Part shown: one piece after another, positions 1 through 5,760 of the stretch
How positions within the stretch are numbered: the stretch's first letter is position 1
Layout: every line of letters begins with the position of its first letter
Assembly (NCBI GenBank): GCA_050288705.1
Contig: JBNKEI010000075.1
Coordinates: 1-5,764, forward strand
Direction of reading: 5' to 3'
From: JBNKEI01 sp050288705
Lineage (GTDB): Bacteria; Myxococcota; Myxococcia; Myxococcales; UBA5297
DNA length: 5,764 nucleotides
The notes under the pieces: model-generated
Databases searched by the model: none
What the model saw: only the letters and a program-made list of their open reading frames with translations
Told to the model about the DNA's origin: nothing
Translations under genes and position numbers: made by a program

Positions 1-112
1 TTCTTGATTCCCTTTCTTGATTCCCTTTCTTGATTCCCTTTCTTGATTCCCTTTCTTGATTCCCTTTCTTGATTCCCTTTCTTGATTCCCTTTCTTGATT
101 CCCTTTCTTGAT
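1..112. repeat. 13-bp tandem repeat array (minisatellite), cut by the window edge
   Basis: The unit TTCTTGATTCCCT repeats perfectly with period 13 from base 1. Units start at 1, 14, 27, 40, 53, 66, 79 and 92, and a partial unit TTCTTGAT covers 105-112. There are no spacers, so this is a simple tandem array and not a CRISPR. Because 13 is not a multiple of 3, every plus frame meets a TGA once per 39 bases. All minus frames stay open and cycle through a basic 13-residue peptide (KGNQERESRKGIK). The absence of any mismatch between copies suggests recent expansion or ongoing slippage. The true length is unknown because the array continues leftwards. Confidence 0.97.
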
Positions 113-291
113 AACCGAAGACTGAAAAATCCGTTTATGGAAAGCAACTAAGTAGGCTACCAGCAAAAAATCTAGACCAGAACAAAGAAAAAGCGAATAT
201 TTGCTCGATAGAACCACTGTTGGTCATGTAAACTGTTTCCTGCTTGGCGAAGTTAGTTCAAAATGTAGGTCAATGTAGACTAGTATGGGGT

Positions 292-300
292 TGATATAAG
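292..300 (+). promoter_or_regulatory. Candidate extended -10 promoter for the three-gene cluster
   Basis: TGATATAAG matches the extended -10 pattern TGnTATAAT with one mismatch in the hexamer. No good -35 hexamer lies 15-19 bases upstream, which is tolerated by extended -10 promoters. Transcription would begin near 306-308 and leave a leader of about 105 bases before the start codon at 413. The call rests on one motif in AT-rich DNA and is tentative. Confidence 0.33.
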
Positions 301-366
301 GCTAGAGCTGATACAGAGTCGATGCGCCGTAGATGCCACGATACTAAGCCCACTTAGGATTCGGAA

Positions 367-409
367 TTGGTTAGAGGAATAGGGTTGGTTAAACGATGGG
401 GGTTGGTTA
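367..409 (+). repeat. Three direct repeats of TTGGTTA at an exact 18-bp period
   Basis: TTGGTTA occurs at 367-373, 385-391 and 403-409, each exactly 18 bases from the last. The sequence between copies is only partly conserved (AGAGGAATAGGG, then AACGATGGGGG), and the third copy is followed by GAGATGATG, which includes the start codons. The repeats therefore sit in the translation initiation region of the first gene. Equal spacing with a conserved core suggests a binding site array or a degenerate tandem duplication. The function is not known. Confidence 0.8.
398..402 (+). promoter_or_regulatory. Probable ribosome binding site for the coiled-coil lipoprotein
   Basis: A GGGGG run lies 10 bases before the ATG at 413 and is the best purine-rich element upstream of it. 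It is embedded in the TTGGTTA repeat block, so anything binding the repeats would occlude it. A second ATG at 416 follows directly. AGAG at 409-412 is too close to either start to be a normal site. Confidence 0.4.
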
Positions 410-412
410 GAG

Positions 413-1357
413 ATGATGAACAAACAAAAACCTTCCATTGTTTTTTTGACTACTTTCTTGTGGCTCACAATTACCTGGATTTTTGCAGGCTGTGAAAAGA
501 AAACGCAATCCAAATATGATGAAGAGTTAACTTTGGTAGTGAAGGCTGACGATCGCCAAGTAGTGGCGGAAAGGGCTGCTTTAGCCGAGCAACGAAAATT
601 TTTGGAAGAACGCAAAGCTACGCTGTTACGCAAAGGTACCAGGCCAGAATGTACTGGTTGGCGAGAACTGCTCGAAGAACAAGCAGAAATGCTAAAAAAG
701 CAGGAAAAGCTAGATCAGATGCAAGAAAGCTTGATTGACAAGCTTACCGCTTCCCAAGAAGCGCAGCGCATAACTGAGAATGAGCTTATGGCTCGCGAGA
801 TGGCCTTGCGAGAAAGAGAAAAAGCTTTGGCCAATGGATGGAATGTGCTGGCTGAAAGGTCTCTAAAAGTTGGAGAAAGAGAAAAAGACTGGGTCGATTG
901 TGCGGCAAGGCAGCTAGAACAAAAAGAAGTCTCGCTGCAAGTTCTAGAAAAGTCTAGCGGTTTGGGTAGTGCCCAGGTCGACTCCGAATACCGTAGGCTG
1001 CTTTTAGTAATGAGCGCCAAAGGAATTCTAATACGGGATGCTCCTACCGAAATTCAACATAAACTCGCTGCTGCTATGAAGAGCAAAAAAAGCGAACCCG
1101 CACGTGCTTTAGCGGCTGTTGAAGCTCTGCAAGATTGGGTGCAGTCTATACCACTAGATTCACGATTTCTTACCGAAAAAAATCGTCGTTTAGCACCCCT
1201 AGCCGACAAAATTGCCAAGAGCAGTAACGCTACCGATGCAAGGTCTCGAGAAGACGTAATTCGCTTTCGGCGTGAATATACCCAGGCCTATTCTGATGGT
1301 CGCTACATCGAAGCCAATCGTGTATTAAACAATATTTCCGCGATTGTTGAGAAGTAA
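413..1357 (+). CDS. Coiled-coil outer-membrane or periplasmic lipoprotein, unknown family
   Basis: The 314-residue product begins with a lipoprotein signal peptide: basic N-terminus (K4, K6), hydrophobic stretch at about 9-25 and lipobox FAGC, giving lipid attachment at Cys27. Residue 28 is Glu, not Asp, so the inner-membrane retention signal is not evident and outer-membrane sorting is plausible. Residues about 47-180 are rich in Glu, Lys, Arg, Gln, Leu and Ala in heptad-like order and should form long coiled coils, with likely breaks near 74-83 (GTRPECTGW) and 140-143. Cys80 and Cys163 could pair. Residues about 188-314 are helical without an obvious coiled coil, and the end (YTQAYSDGRYIEANRVLNNI) resembles a TPR-like helix pair. 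The start could equally be the adjacent ATG at 416. It is the first gene of a same-strand cluster of exported proteins. I do not recognise the family; a scaffold or spacer role is inference. Confidence 0.85.
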   Translation: MMNKQKPSIVFLTTFLWLTITWIFAGCEKKTQSKYDEELTLVVKADDRQVVAERAALAEQRKFLEERKATLLRKGTRPECTGWRELLEEQAEMLKKQEKLDQMQESLIDKLTASQEAQRITENELMAREMALREREKALANGWNVLAERSLKVGEREKDWVDCAARQLEQKEVSLQVLEKSSGLGSAQVDSEYRRLLLVMSAKGILIRDAPTEIQHKLAAAMKSKKSEPARALAAVEALQDWVQSIPLDSRFLTEKNRRLAPLADKIAKSSNATDARSREDVIRFRREYTQAYSDGRYIEANRVLNNISAIVEK

Positions 1358-1483
1358 AAAATTTTTTTGAAATTCTGGTTCCAAGTTTGGCGCCAGGTGA
1401 GAAAAATAATTTGCCTAGCAGCGTTTTTTTCCCCACTCTGCAATGGAGATTTGCATTTTCACCGGTGGGCGAGGTTTTTCATT
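1358..1483 (+). other. Spacer between genes 1 and 2 with an A6T7 tract and a hairpin
   Basis: This 126-base gap starts with an AAAAAATTTTTTT tract that overlaps the stop codon of the upstream gene (1356-1368). Next comes an inverted repeat, CTGGTTCCAA/TTGGCGCCAG (1375-1396), in which eight of ten positions are complementary and a ninth can form a G-U pair. The T run at 1424-1430 is too far from that hairpin for a standard terminator. No clear promoter is visible. The gap may allow partial termination or RNA processing, leaving genes 2-3 at a different level from gene 1. Confidence 0.4.
1471..1474 (+). promoter_or_regulatory. Ribosome binding site that decides the start of the PEGA-domain gene
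   Basis: GAGG ends nine bases before the ATG at 1484, and GGTGGG lies just upstream of it. The same frame is open back to a TTG at 1367, but that start has no comparable site at a normal distance and would bury the signal peptide behind 39 extra residues. The ATG at 1484 is therefore preferred. Confidence 0.65.
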
Positions 1484-2593
1484 ATGAGTCAAGTAGGGAG
1501 TCGTTGGCGGCGGCATCTAATATTAGTGGGGTTTTTCGGGATGGGCTTGATCAGTGTCAAAGCTCAGGCGAAAAAACACCAAGCAGTAATTTTGCTTGAT
1601 TGCGTAGGTACTGCAAAAACAGAGGTGGGCGAATTTTTGCCCAATCTATTCCAAGCAGAAATAACCAAACTATCTGGCTGGAAAGCTATTCCATTAGACA
1701 AGGAACTAGAAGAAGAGGGATTGCAATGCTCAGGCGATGTGAAGTGCCTGGCCACCGTAGGGCGAAAGGCCAAGGCTACCGATTTATTGTACGTAGTGGT
1801 TAATGGCGCCGGCGGATACACTCTCGATTTAAAACATATTGCCGTACGGTTTCCTCGGCAGATGGCTAGGGTTACCGAGGACGTAAGCGGAACCGAGGCT
1901 TTACTTTCTGAAGGAGTGCGGGGAGTAATCTATGCGCTTATTTTGCCCGATAAATACGTTGGTTCCTTGGTTGTAGATTTTTCGGAGCCAGGTGCCTCAG
2001 TGTTTGTGGACGAGCAACTACTTGGAATAACTCCGGAATTGTCTAGTCCCTATCAATTGAAGCCGGGAAAACATGCATTACGTATTGCGAAGGATGGATT
2101 TTCCGATTACGGCGAAGTAATTGATATCAAATTCGATAAAGTACTGGTTGTCAAGCCACAACTGAAAGACAACGTGATTCACGCAGAATTAATCGCCGAA
2201 CCGCTTTCCAAAGACCAAAAAGCTGACCAGGCGTTTATCGATAATAACTTTATTTCGGATAAGCTTTCCCCAGGAAAAAGTAATTCCTTGCCTCGTTGGC
2301 CAGCTTATGCCGCCTTGGCGGTGGGTGGAGCGTTGACAGTGGGTGGAATTGTACAAGAATTTCGCGCTAATAGTTTTAAGCGTCAGATACTAAATCTACG
2401 GGAAAAAGGTGGAAATATTCTTTTCGATAAATACGAAGAGGCAAAGAATACGAGCCAAAAATTACGATCTGCACAGGTAAGCGGAGCAGTTTTGTTGGTA
2501 TCCGGAGCTGCCGTAATGCTTGGTGGCGGCACCTATTGGTATTTTACGCCTACTTCTTCTGGCGCTCAGCTTGGTGTTTCTGGTCAGTTTTAG
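1484..2593 (+). CDS. Exported PEGA-domain protein with C-terminal two-helix membrane hairpin
   Basis: From the ATG, the 369-residue product has a signal peptide (basic RWRRH, hydrophobic core, cleavage probably after AQA at 27-29). Residues about 32-155 form an alpha/beta region resembling the TolB-N/CsgG-like domain often placed before PEGA domains. It contains a CSGDVKC pair (Cys82, Cys88) that may form a disulfide. Residues about 159-216 are a PEGA domain, a short beta fold typical of surface and envelope proteins: GSLVVDFSEPGASVFVDE, then LGITP, LKPGKHALRI and KDGFSDY. Residues about 272-290 and 331-354 are Gly/Ala-rich transmembrane helices, and the chain ends with an LGVSGQF-like strand. 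This order is familiar from myxobacterial PEGA proteins (family knowledge). If the helices span the inner membrane, the PEGA part and the tail both face the periplasm. The next gene begins 25 bases downstream, so the two are probably co-transcribed. No catalytic motif is visible; a structural or cell-wall-linked role is inferred. Confidence 0.88.
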   Translation: MSQVGSRWRRHLILVGFFGMGLISVKAQAKKHQAVILLDCVGTAKTEVGEFLPNLFQAEITKLSGWKAIPLDKELEEEGLQCSGDVKCLATVGRKAKATDLLYVVVNGAGGYTLDLKHIAVRFPRQMARVTEDVSGTEALLSEGVRGVIYALILPDKYVGSLVVDFSEPGASVFVDEQLLGITPELSSPYQLKPGKHALRIAKDGFSDYGEVIDIKFDKVLVVKPQLKDNVIHAELIAEPLSKDQKADQAFIDNNFISDKLSPGKSNSLPRWPAYAALAVGGALTVGGIVQEFRANSFKRQILNLREKGGNILFDKYEEAKNTSQKLRSAQVSGAVLLVSGAAVMLGGGTYWYFTPTSSGAQLGVSGQF

Positions 2594-2607
2594 ACTTTCA
2601 TAAATGT

Positions 2608-2616
2608 AGGGGAAGG
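2608..2616 (+). promoter_or_regulatory. Ribosome binding site of the propeller lipoprotein gene
   Basis: AGGGGAAGG precedes the ATG at 2619, with its AGGG part seven bases from the start. A second ATG in the same frame at 2631 has its own GGAG six bases upstream, inside the first codons. Both starts give a complete lipoprotein signal, so the choice changes the precursor by only four residues and not the mature protein. Confidence 0.6.
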
Positions 2617-2618
2617 AA

Positions 2619-5201
2619 ATGGAGAAAAGAATGAAAACTAAAATTTGGGGATTGATTAGCCTAGCGCTAGCAGGATGCTCGCTTCCTTCGGCGGTAGATT
2701 GTAAGAGCGACAGTGATTGTAATTATCCAGGTACTTGTCACTATAATATTTGTGTGGTTTATAATTGTGAGCCCGGCTGCAAAGAATACGAGTACTGTAC
2801 AAAGGATGAAGATAGTAATTCCATCGCTTGTAAATCAGCATTTGAATCTATTTCCTTGGAATTGCCTACCGAACAATCGCAAGTAGCCACGCCATTCCAA
2901 GTGACCGCCAAGCTGGTTAGAGCCGAAAAAAGCGATAAACGAAAACCTGCCCCCAGCGAACTAGTCCTGTTGGCGAAATCGCGCTGGGGGGTTTTGGAGC
3001 GGTATGCATTGAAGCAGACGGAGGAAAACCCTCTGGAATATACCGGAAACATTATAACTGAACTAGGTGGTGAATATTCACTAGCGGTAGTCCCAGTGTA
3101 CGATGGATACGAACAAGGGAAAGCCCCGCCGGCTGATATATTGAAATCTAAGGAAATAAAAGTAACCATTAGCGGGTGCGATCAGGATTGTGGAGAATAT
3201 AAAATTTGTAAAATAAAAGAAGGTAAGAAGTGCGTAAATTTATTTAAAGAAATAGTCATTAAACAACCTGGAAATATGGATAGGAAGCAAGGAAACGTGG
3301 AAATAGTAGCTTCCCTGACGCCAGATGATGGGTTAGAGCCTCAAAAGGCGCCAGAAATATTGAATTATTCGATCAATTGTGGTAATAGAGGGATGACATT
3401 CGGCGTGCTTTCCAGAGAACCTAATACCCAACCTAATACTTATAGCTACCGGTCAGAACCGTGGACCCCCCAGAGTAGTATTCAGGGCATGGAGTTTAGT
3501 TGCAAATTGGTAGTATCTGCAGAAGAAGCAGGACTGAATGAAAAAAGTCTTAACTTTGTGGTGGATAGAAAATCGCCAAAGTTGTACGTGGATCTGGTAG
3601 CGCAGGGAGGGTCTAGCGTAAACCGTTATCGTTTAGATGAATCCGCCAAAGTGCGAGTAAGCAGCTCCGATTCTGACGTAAACATAAACTCAGTAATTTT
3701 GAAAGTGTTCAGCATGACCGGCAAAACGCATTCTCCGTTCAACCTGGGCATGGCAGGCGAGTGTACCGTTCAAGGAAGGCAAGTTTGTCGCGAGGTAGAG
3801 GTTAACCTGTGGGAGGTTGGAAGTGAGCCGTTTTCCGCGTTTGAAGGAAACCTTTCATTAAGTGTTACCGGTAGCGACACGGCTGGTAATAGTGCGGTAA
3901 TAGATCCTACTAATACAGTAATTCCGGTTACGCGGAAAAAATGGGAATACAACACCGAAAATGGAGCAATAAAAACGTCGCCGGCAATTGGGCGAGACGG
4001 CACTGTGTATTTCGGTGATGCAGGTTTTAATGGAAAAATCTACGCCATAAAGCCCGACGGGACCAGGAAATGGGAATACCAAACCGGAGGTGCAGTAAAT
4101 GCGAGCCTGGTAGTAGGAAGTGCCGAAGACGGCAAGGATTTGGTGTTTGCCGCGGGAACTAATAGTAATGGTATTGGAGCAGTATGGGTTTTTGATGAGG
4201 CAGGTAATGAAAAGGACCTGTGCTCTTTTCCTGGAACCACAGGTTCCGAGGCCAGTTTGGCACTGGCTGATGTGAAGTTTGATGGGGAGTCTAGGGCTAT
4301 TCCTACGGTTTTTGCGGTGATTAACAGTAATAACCCTAACGATAATAATCATAATGGACCAAAGCTCGTTGCGGCGAGTGACAGAGTGGGGGCCAATCGC
4401 TGTATTTCTATTGGAATTGATAATAACGCCTATGGTAATACTGGCTTGGCTTTTTCCAAGAATCGGGTTTATTTTGGGGATTTCAAAGGAAATCTGGTTA
4501 GTTGTTTGTTGAAAGCTGGAAAATTCCCAGTCGAAGAAAAAAAAGAAAAGCAATGCGAAATTGCACCTAATAACCTGGCAATTTTTTCTGGTAGTGCATA
4601 CTCGGGGGGGCGTGGTCTTACAAAGGGCGGATACATAAAATTCGACGAAAATAGTTATAACTTCGCAGAATACAATCCTACAGGTAACGTTGTATTTTCC
4701 TTTGAGGAAAAGCTAATTGCCGGTGACGATGCTGGTAATATGACTTTTATGAACAGTGATTTTTCGAGCAATTCCGCTCCATCTGTGGTCAAAATTGGAG
4801 CATCAGTGCTTTCCGCGCCCGCAATTGGCGCGGACAAAATCATCTACCTGGCTTCAATTGGAGGAGAACTTCTGGCTCGTGATTTGGCAAGCGATTTGGC
4901 AAGTAATGATTCTAATCAACGCCAGCCAATTTGGCGATCTGAAGGGTTGGGTGGCGGCGCATTTACCTCCCCAGCCCTAGACTGCGCCCGTGATAACGCC
5001 GGCAACGTAGTGAACAAACCCGGTACGCTATACGTGGGCTCAGAAGACGGTAAGCTCTACGCCATAATAGTAGACAGCCAAGGAATCGAAACCACCGCAC
5101 CGTGGCCGAAATTCCACCGCGATCCCAGAAACACCGCAAATGGCGACGCCGATCTTTCGCGTTATTCTTGCGAAGAACACTACGGTCGATTCCTAGAGTA
5201 G
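2619..5201 (+). CDS. Large lipoprotein: Cys-rich modules, Ig-like regions, PQQ-type beta-propeller
   Basis: The 860-residue product starts with a short lipoprotein signal ending LALAGC (lipid on Cys20; next residue Ser, consistent with outer-membrane sorting). Residues 28-71 hold eight cysteines (28, 34, 40, 45, 50, 54, 60, 71) opening with DCKSDSDC, a style common in myxobacterial secreted proteins. A smaller cluster (Cys187, 191, 197, 205) lies between two beta-rich, Ig-like regions (about 77-185 and 209-316). A third Ig-like region spans about 319-438. Residues about 440-835 form a PQQ/BamB-like beta-propeller. Blade signatures include SPAIGRDGTVYFGD (454-467), NRVYFGDFKGNL (615-626), SAPAIGADKIIYLAS (732-746) and GTLYVGSEDGKLYAI (802-816); about seven blades can be counted. 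It closes with WPKFHRDPRNTANG (829-842). An Asn-rich loop lies near 569-580. PQQ itself need not bind: repeats of this type are often structural. It is the last gene of the cluster. A role in recognition, adhesion or scaffolding is inferred. Confidence 0.9.
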   Translation: MEKRMKTKIWGLISLALAGCSLPSAVDCKSDSDCNYPGTCHYNICVVYNCEPGCKEYEYCTKDEDSNSIACKSAFESISLELPTEQSQVATPFQVTAKLVRAEKSDKRKPAPSELVLLAKSRWGVLERYALKQTEENPLEYTGNIITELGGEYSLAVVPVYDGYEQGKAPPADILKSKEIKVTISGCDQDCGEYKICKIKEGKKCVNLFKEIVIKQPGNMDRKQGNVEIVASLTPDDGLEPQKAPEILNYSINCGNRGMTFGVLSREPNTQPNTYSYRSEPWTPQSSIQGMEFSCKLVVSAEEAGLNEKSLNFVVDRKSPKLYVDLVAQGGSSVNRYRLDESAKVRVSSSDSDVNINSVILKVFSMTGKTHSPFNLGMAGECTVQGRQVCREVEVNLWEVGSEPFSAFEGNLSLSVTGSDTAGNSAVIDPTNTVIPVTRKKWEYNTENGAIKTSPAIGRDGTVYFGDAGFNGKIYAIKPDGTRKWEYQTGGAVNASLVVGSAEDGKDLVFAAGTNSNGIGAVWVFDEAGNEKDLCSFPGTTGSEASLALADVKFDGESRAIPTVFAVINSNNPNDNNHNGPKLVAASDRVGANRCISIGIDNNAYGNTGLAFSKNRVYFGDFKGNLVSCLLKAGKFPVEEKKEKQCEIAPNNLAIFSGSAYSGGRGLTKGGYIKFDENSYNFAEYNPTGNVVFSFEEKLIAGDDAGNMTFMNSDFSSNSAPSVVKIGASVLSAPAIGADKIIYLASIGGELLARDLASDLASNDSNQRQPIWRSEGLGGGAFTSPALDCARDNAGNVVNKPGTLYVGSEDGKLYAIIVDSQGIETTAPWPKFHRDPRNTANGDADLSRYSCEEHYGRFLE

Positions 5202-5211
5202 TTGAAAATCA

Positions 5212-5244
5212 CTGGATGGGGTCTATGTCTGCGACTCCATCCAG
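5212..5244 (+). terminator. Strong hairpin after the cluster, lacking a U-tract
   Basis: CTGGATGGGGTC (5212-5223) and GACTCCATCCAG (5233-5244) are complementary over 12 positions, with one G-U pair, around a nine-base loop. It starts 11 bases after the stop codon of the propeller gene. No T run follows, so it is not a textbook intrinsic terminator. It may stabilise the mRNA 3' end or act with Rho. Confidence 0.55.
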
Positions 5245-5294
5245 CAGTTACAAATAAGTAGAGGTAATCAATTGATTACGAGCTAAATATAGAA

Positions 5295-5555
5295 TTGAAA
5301 GAGAAGAAGTTGGCAAAATTCACCAAGCAATTATTCCCCCAAAAAATCGAAATAAAAATAGAATTTCCCCACAAGTATTACGACCTAGAAGCCAATCAAT
5401 TTATCGATGCAGCCACCATACAACCCGAAGACCGGCGAAAACTAGGGCGTGTCCCTATATCCGACACCACGCCCTCCGTCATTCCCGCGAAAGCGGGAAT
5501 CCAGGGGGCACCACAGTCGAAAGACCAGCTTGCATTCCGATCTGACCTTTTTTAG
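5295..5555 (+). CDS. Doubtful small ORF reading through REP-like palindromes
   Basis: An 86-codon frame starts at TTG 5295 with no good ribosome binding site; GAGG at 5261-5264 is too far upstream. The frame is open back to 5268 only. Residues 1-50 are charged and mixed (KFTKQLFPQKIEIKIEF, then EANQFIDAATIQPEDRRK) and match no family I recognise. From about residue 52 it translates the palindromes, giving SVIPAKAGIQG. That peptide is a well-known by-product of ATTCCCGC-GCGGGAAT repeats and not a conserved protein motif. The first half may be a fragment of an older gene that was cut by repeat insertion, or it may not be coding at all. Confidence 0.22.
   Translation: MKEKKLAKFTKQLFPQKIEIKIEFPHKYYDLEANQFIDAATIQPEDRRKLGRVPISDTTPSVIPAKAGIQGAPQSKDQLAFRSDLF
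5445..5474. repeat. Inverted repeat GGGCGTG/CACGCCC beside the REP-like element
   Basis: GGGCGTG (5445-5451) is perfectly complementary to CACGCCC (5468-5474). A nested alternative pairs GTGTC (5449-5453) with GACAC (5463-5467) around CCTATATCC. The element ends six bases before the ATTCCCGC palindrome, so the two may form one composite repeat unit. Confidence 0.6.
5478..5504. repeat. REP/dRS3-like palindromic repeat
   Basis: ATTCCCGC (5481-5488) and GCGGGAAT (5493-5500) form a perfect 8-bp stem with a GAAA loop, preceded by GTC and followed by CCAG. This layout (ATTCCC, variable centre, GGGAAT, then CC) is the hallmark of a widely dispersed bacterial repeat, related in form to neisserial dRS3. 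It produces the spurious peptides VIPAKAGIQ and SFPRKRESR in translated ORFs. Such repeats are usually present in many copies per genome, although only this copy is in view. Confidence 0.85.
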
Positions 5556-5594
5556 GCTTTGGATGGCGTTACGATTGTCGTTGGACGAGAGTAA

Positions 5595-5760
5595 GTGGTC
5601 TCAAATTCGTGGTTTCTTGAATACGAGTTGTTCGAGGACATGATGACCGCAATTGGTCGTGAAAAGCAGCTAAAAAAAGTGGCGTCGTGCGTGGAAGATG
5701 GGTCTCATCGAAAAAACGAACCCTGGATGGGCTGACCTTTGGCCCCAAATCATCGATTGA
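5595..5760 (+). pseudogene. 3' remnant of a GIY-YIG nuclease gene, frameshifted at an A7 run
   Basis: One frame reads LEYELFEDMMTAIGREKQLKK from about 5616 to 5678. A second, reached by dropping one A from the run at 5672-5678, reads WRRAWKMGLIEKTNPGW and then ADLWPQIID, ending at TGA 5758-5760. Joined, they match the typical C-terminus of small GIY-YIG family proteins (YhbQ/UPF0213 type): a FED motif, REKQLKKW, WK, LIE, NPxW and DL. The N-terminal half with the GIY and YIG motifs and the catalytic Arg is not found upstream, where REP-like repeats lie instead. The remnant therefore lacks its active site and appears dead. The single-base shift could also be a sequencing error in the homopolymer, but the missing 5' half cannot. 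The family call comes from recalled consensus and has not been searched. Confidence 0.65.

Larger units (their letters stand above)
113..412. other. Intergenic region and leader upstream of the lipoprotein gene
   Basis: No plus-strand gene is supported in these 300 bases. The stretch contains a candidate extended -10 promoter near 292-300, a small inverted repeat CTAAG-CCCA-CTTAG at 344-357, and three 18-bp-spaced TTGGTTA copies at 367-409. On the minus strand a frame is open from about 224 leftwards through the 13-bp array. It could start at GTG 217, but it lacks a well-placed ribosome binding site and is not annotated as a gene. Confidence 0.6.

Noticed and set aside
1..112. Possible CRISPR array
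   Set aside because: The units are contiguous with no spacers and only 13 bp long, so this is a simple tandem repeat.
367..406. Possible G-quadruplex in the leader of gene 1
   Set aside because: Most G runs are only two bases long with long loops. The 18-bp direct repeats explain the pattern more simply.
280..633. Minus-strand 117-codon open frame with SNQPPSFNQP-like repeats
   Set aside because: It overlaps the start of the coiled-coil lipoprotein gene. Its repeats are only the complement of the TTGGTTA boxes, and the plus-strand gene has a far better signal peptide and composition.
4537..4544. A8 run inside the propeller gene as a possible slippage or frameshift site
   Set aside because: The reading frame is intact across it, propeller repeats continue in the same frame on both sides, and no alternative-frame product of interest follows.
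3858..4553. Minus-strand 231-codon open frame opposite the propeller region
   Set aside because: Its sequence is low in plausible domains (runs of Phe, Ile, Arg) and lies wholly within a well-supported plus-strand propeller. It is a shadow of that gene's codon use.
5449..5643. 64-codon plus-strand ORF containing SFPRKRESRG, whose end looks like an IS5-type transposase start (LSLDESKWSQIRGFL)
   Set aside because: The first part is the well-known spurious translation of the REP-like repeat. The transposase resemblance is short, and the following sequence fits a GIY-YIG C-terminus much better.
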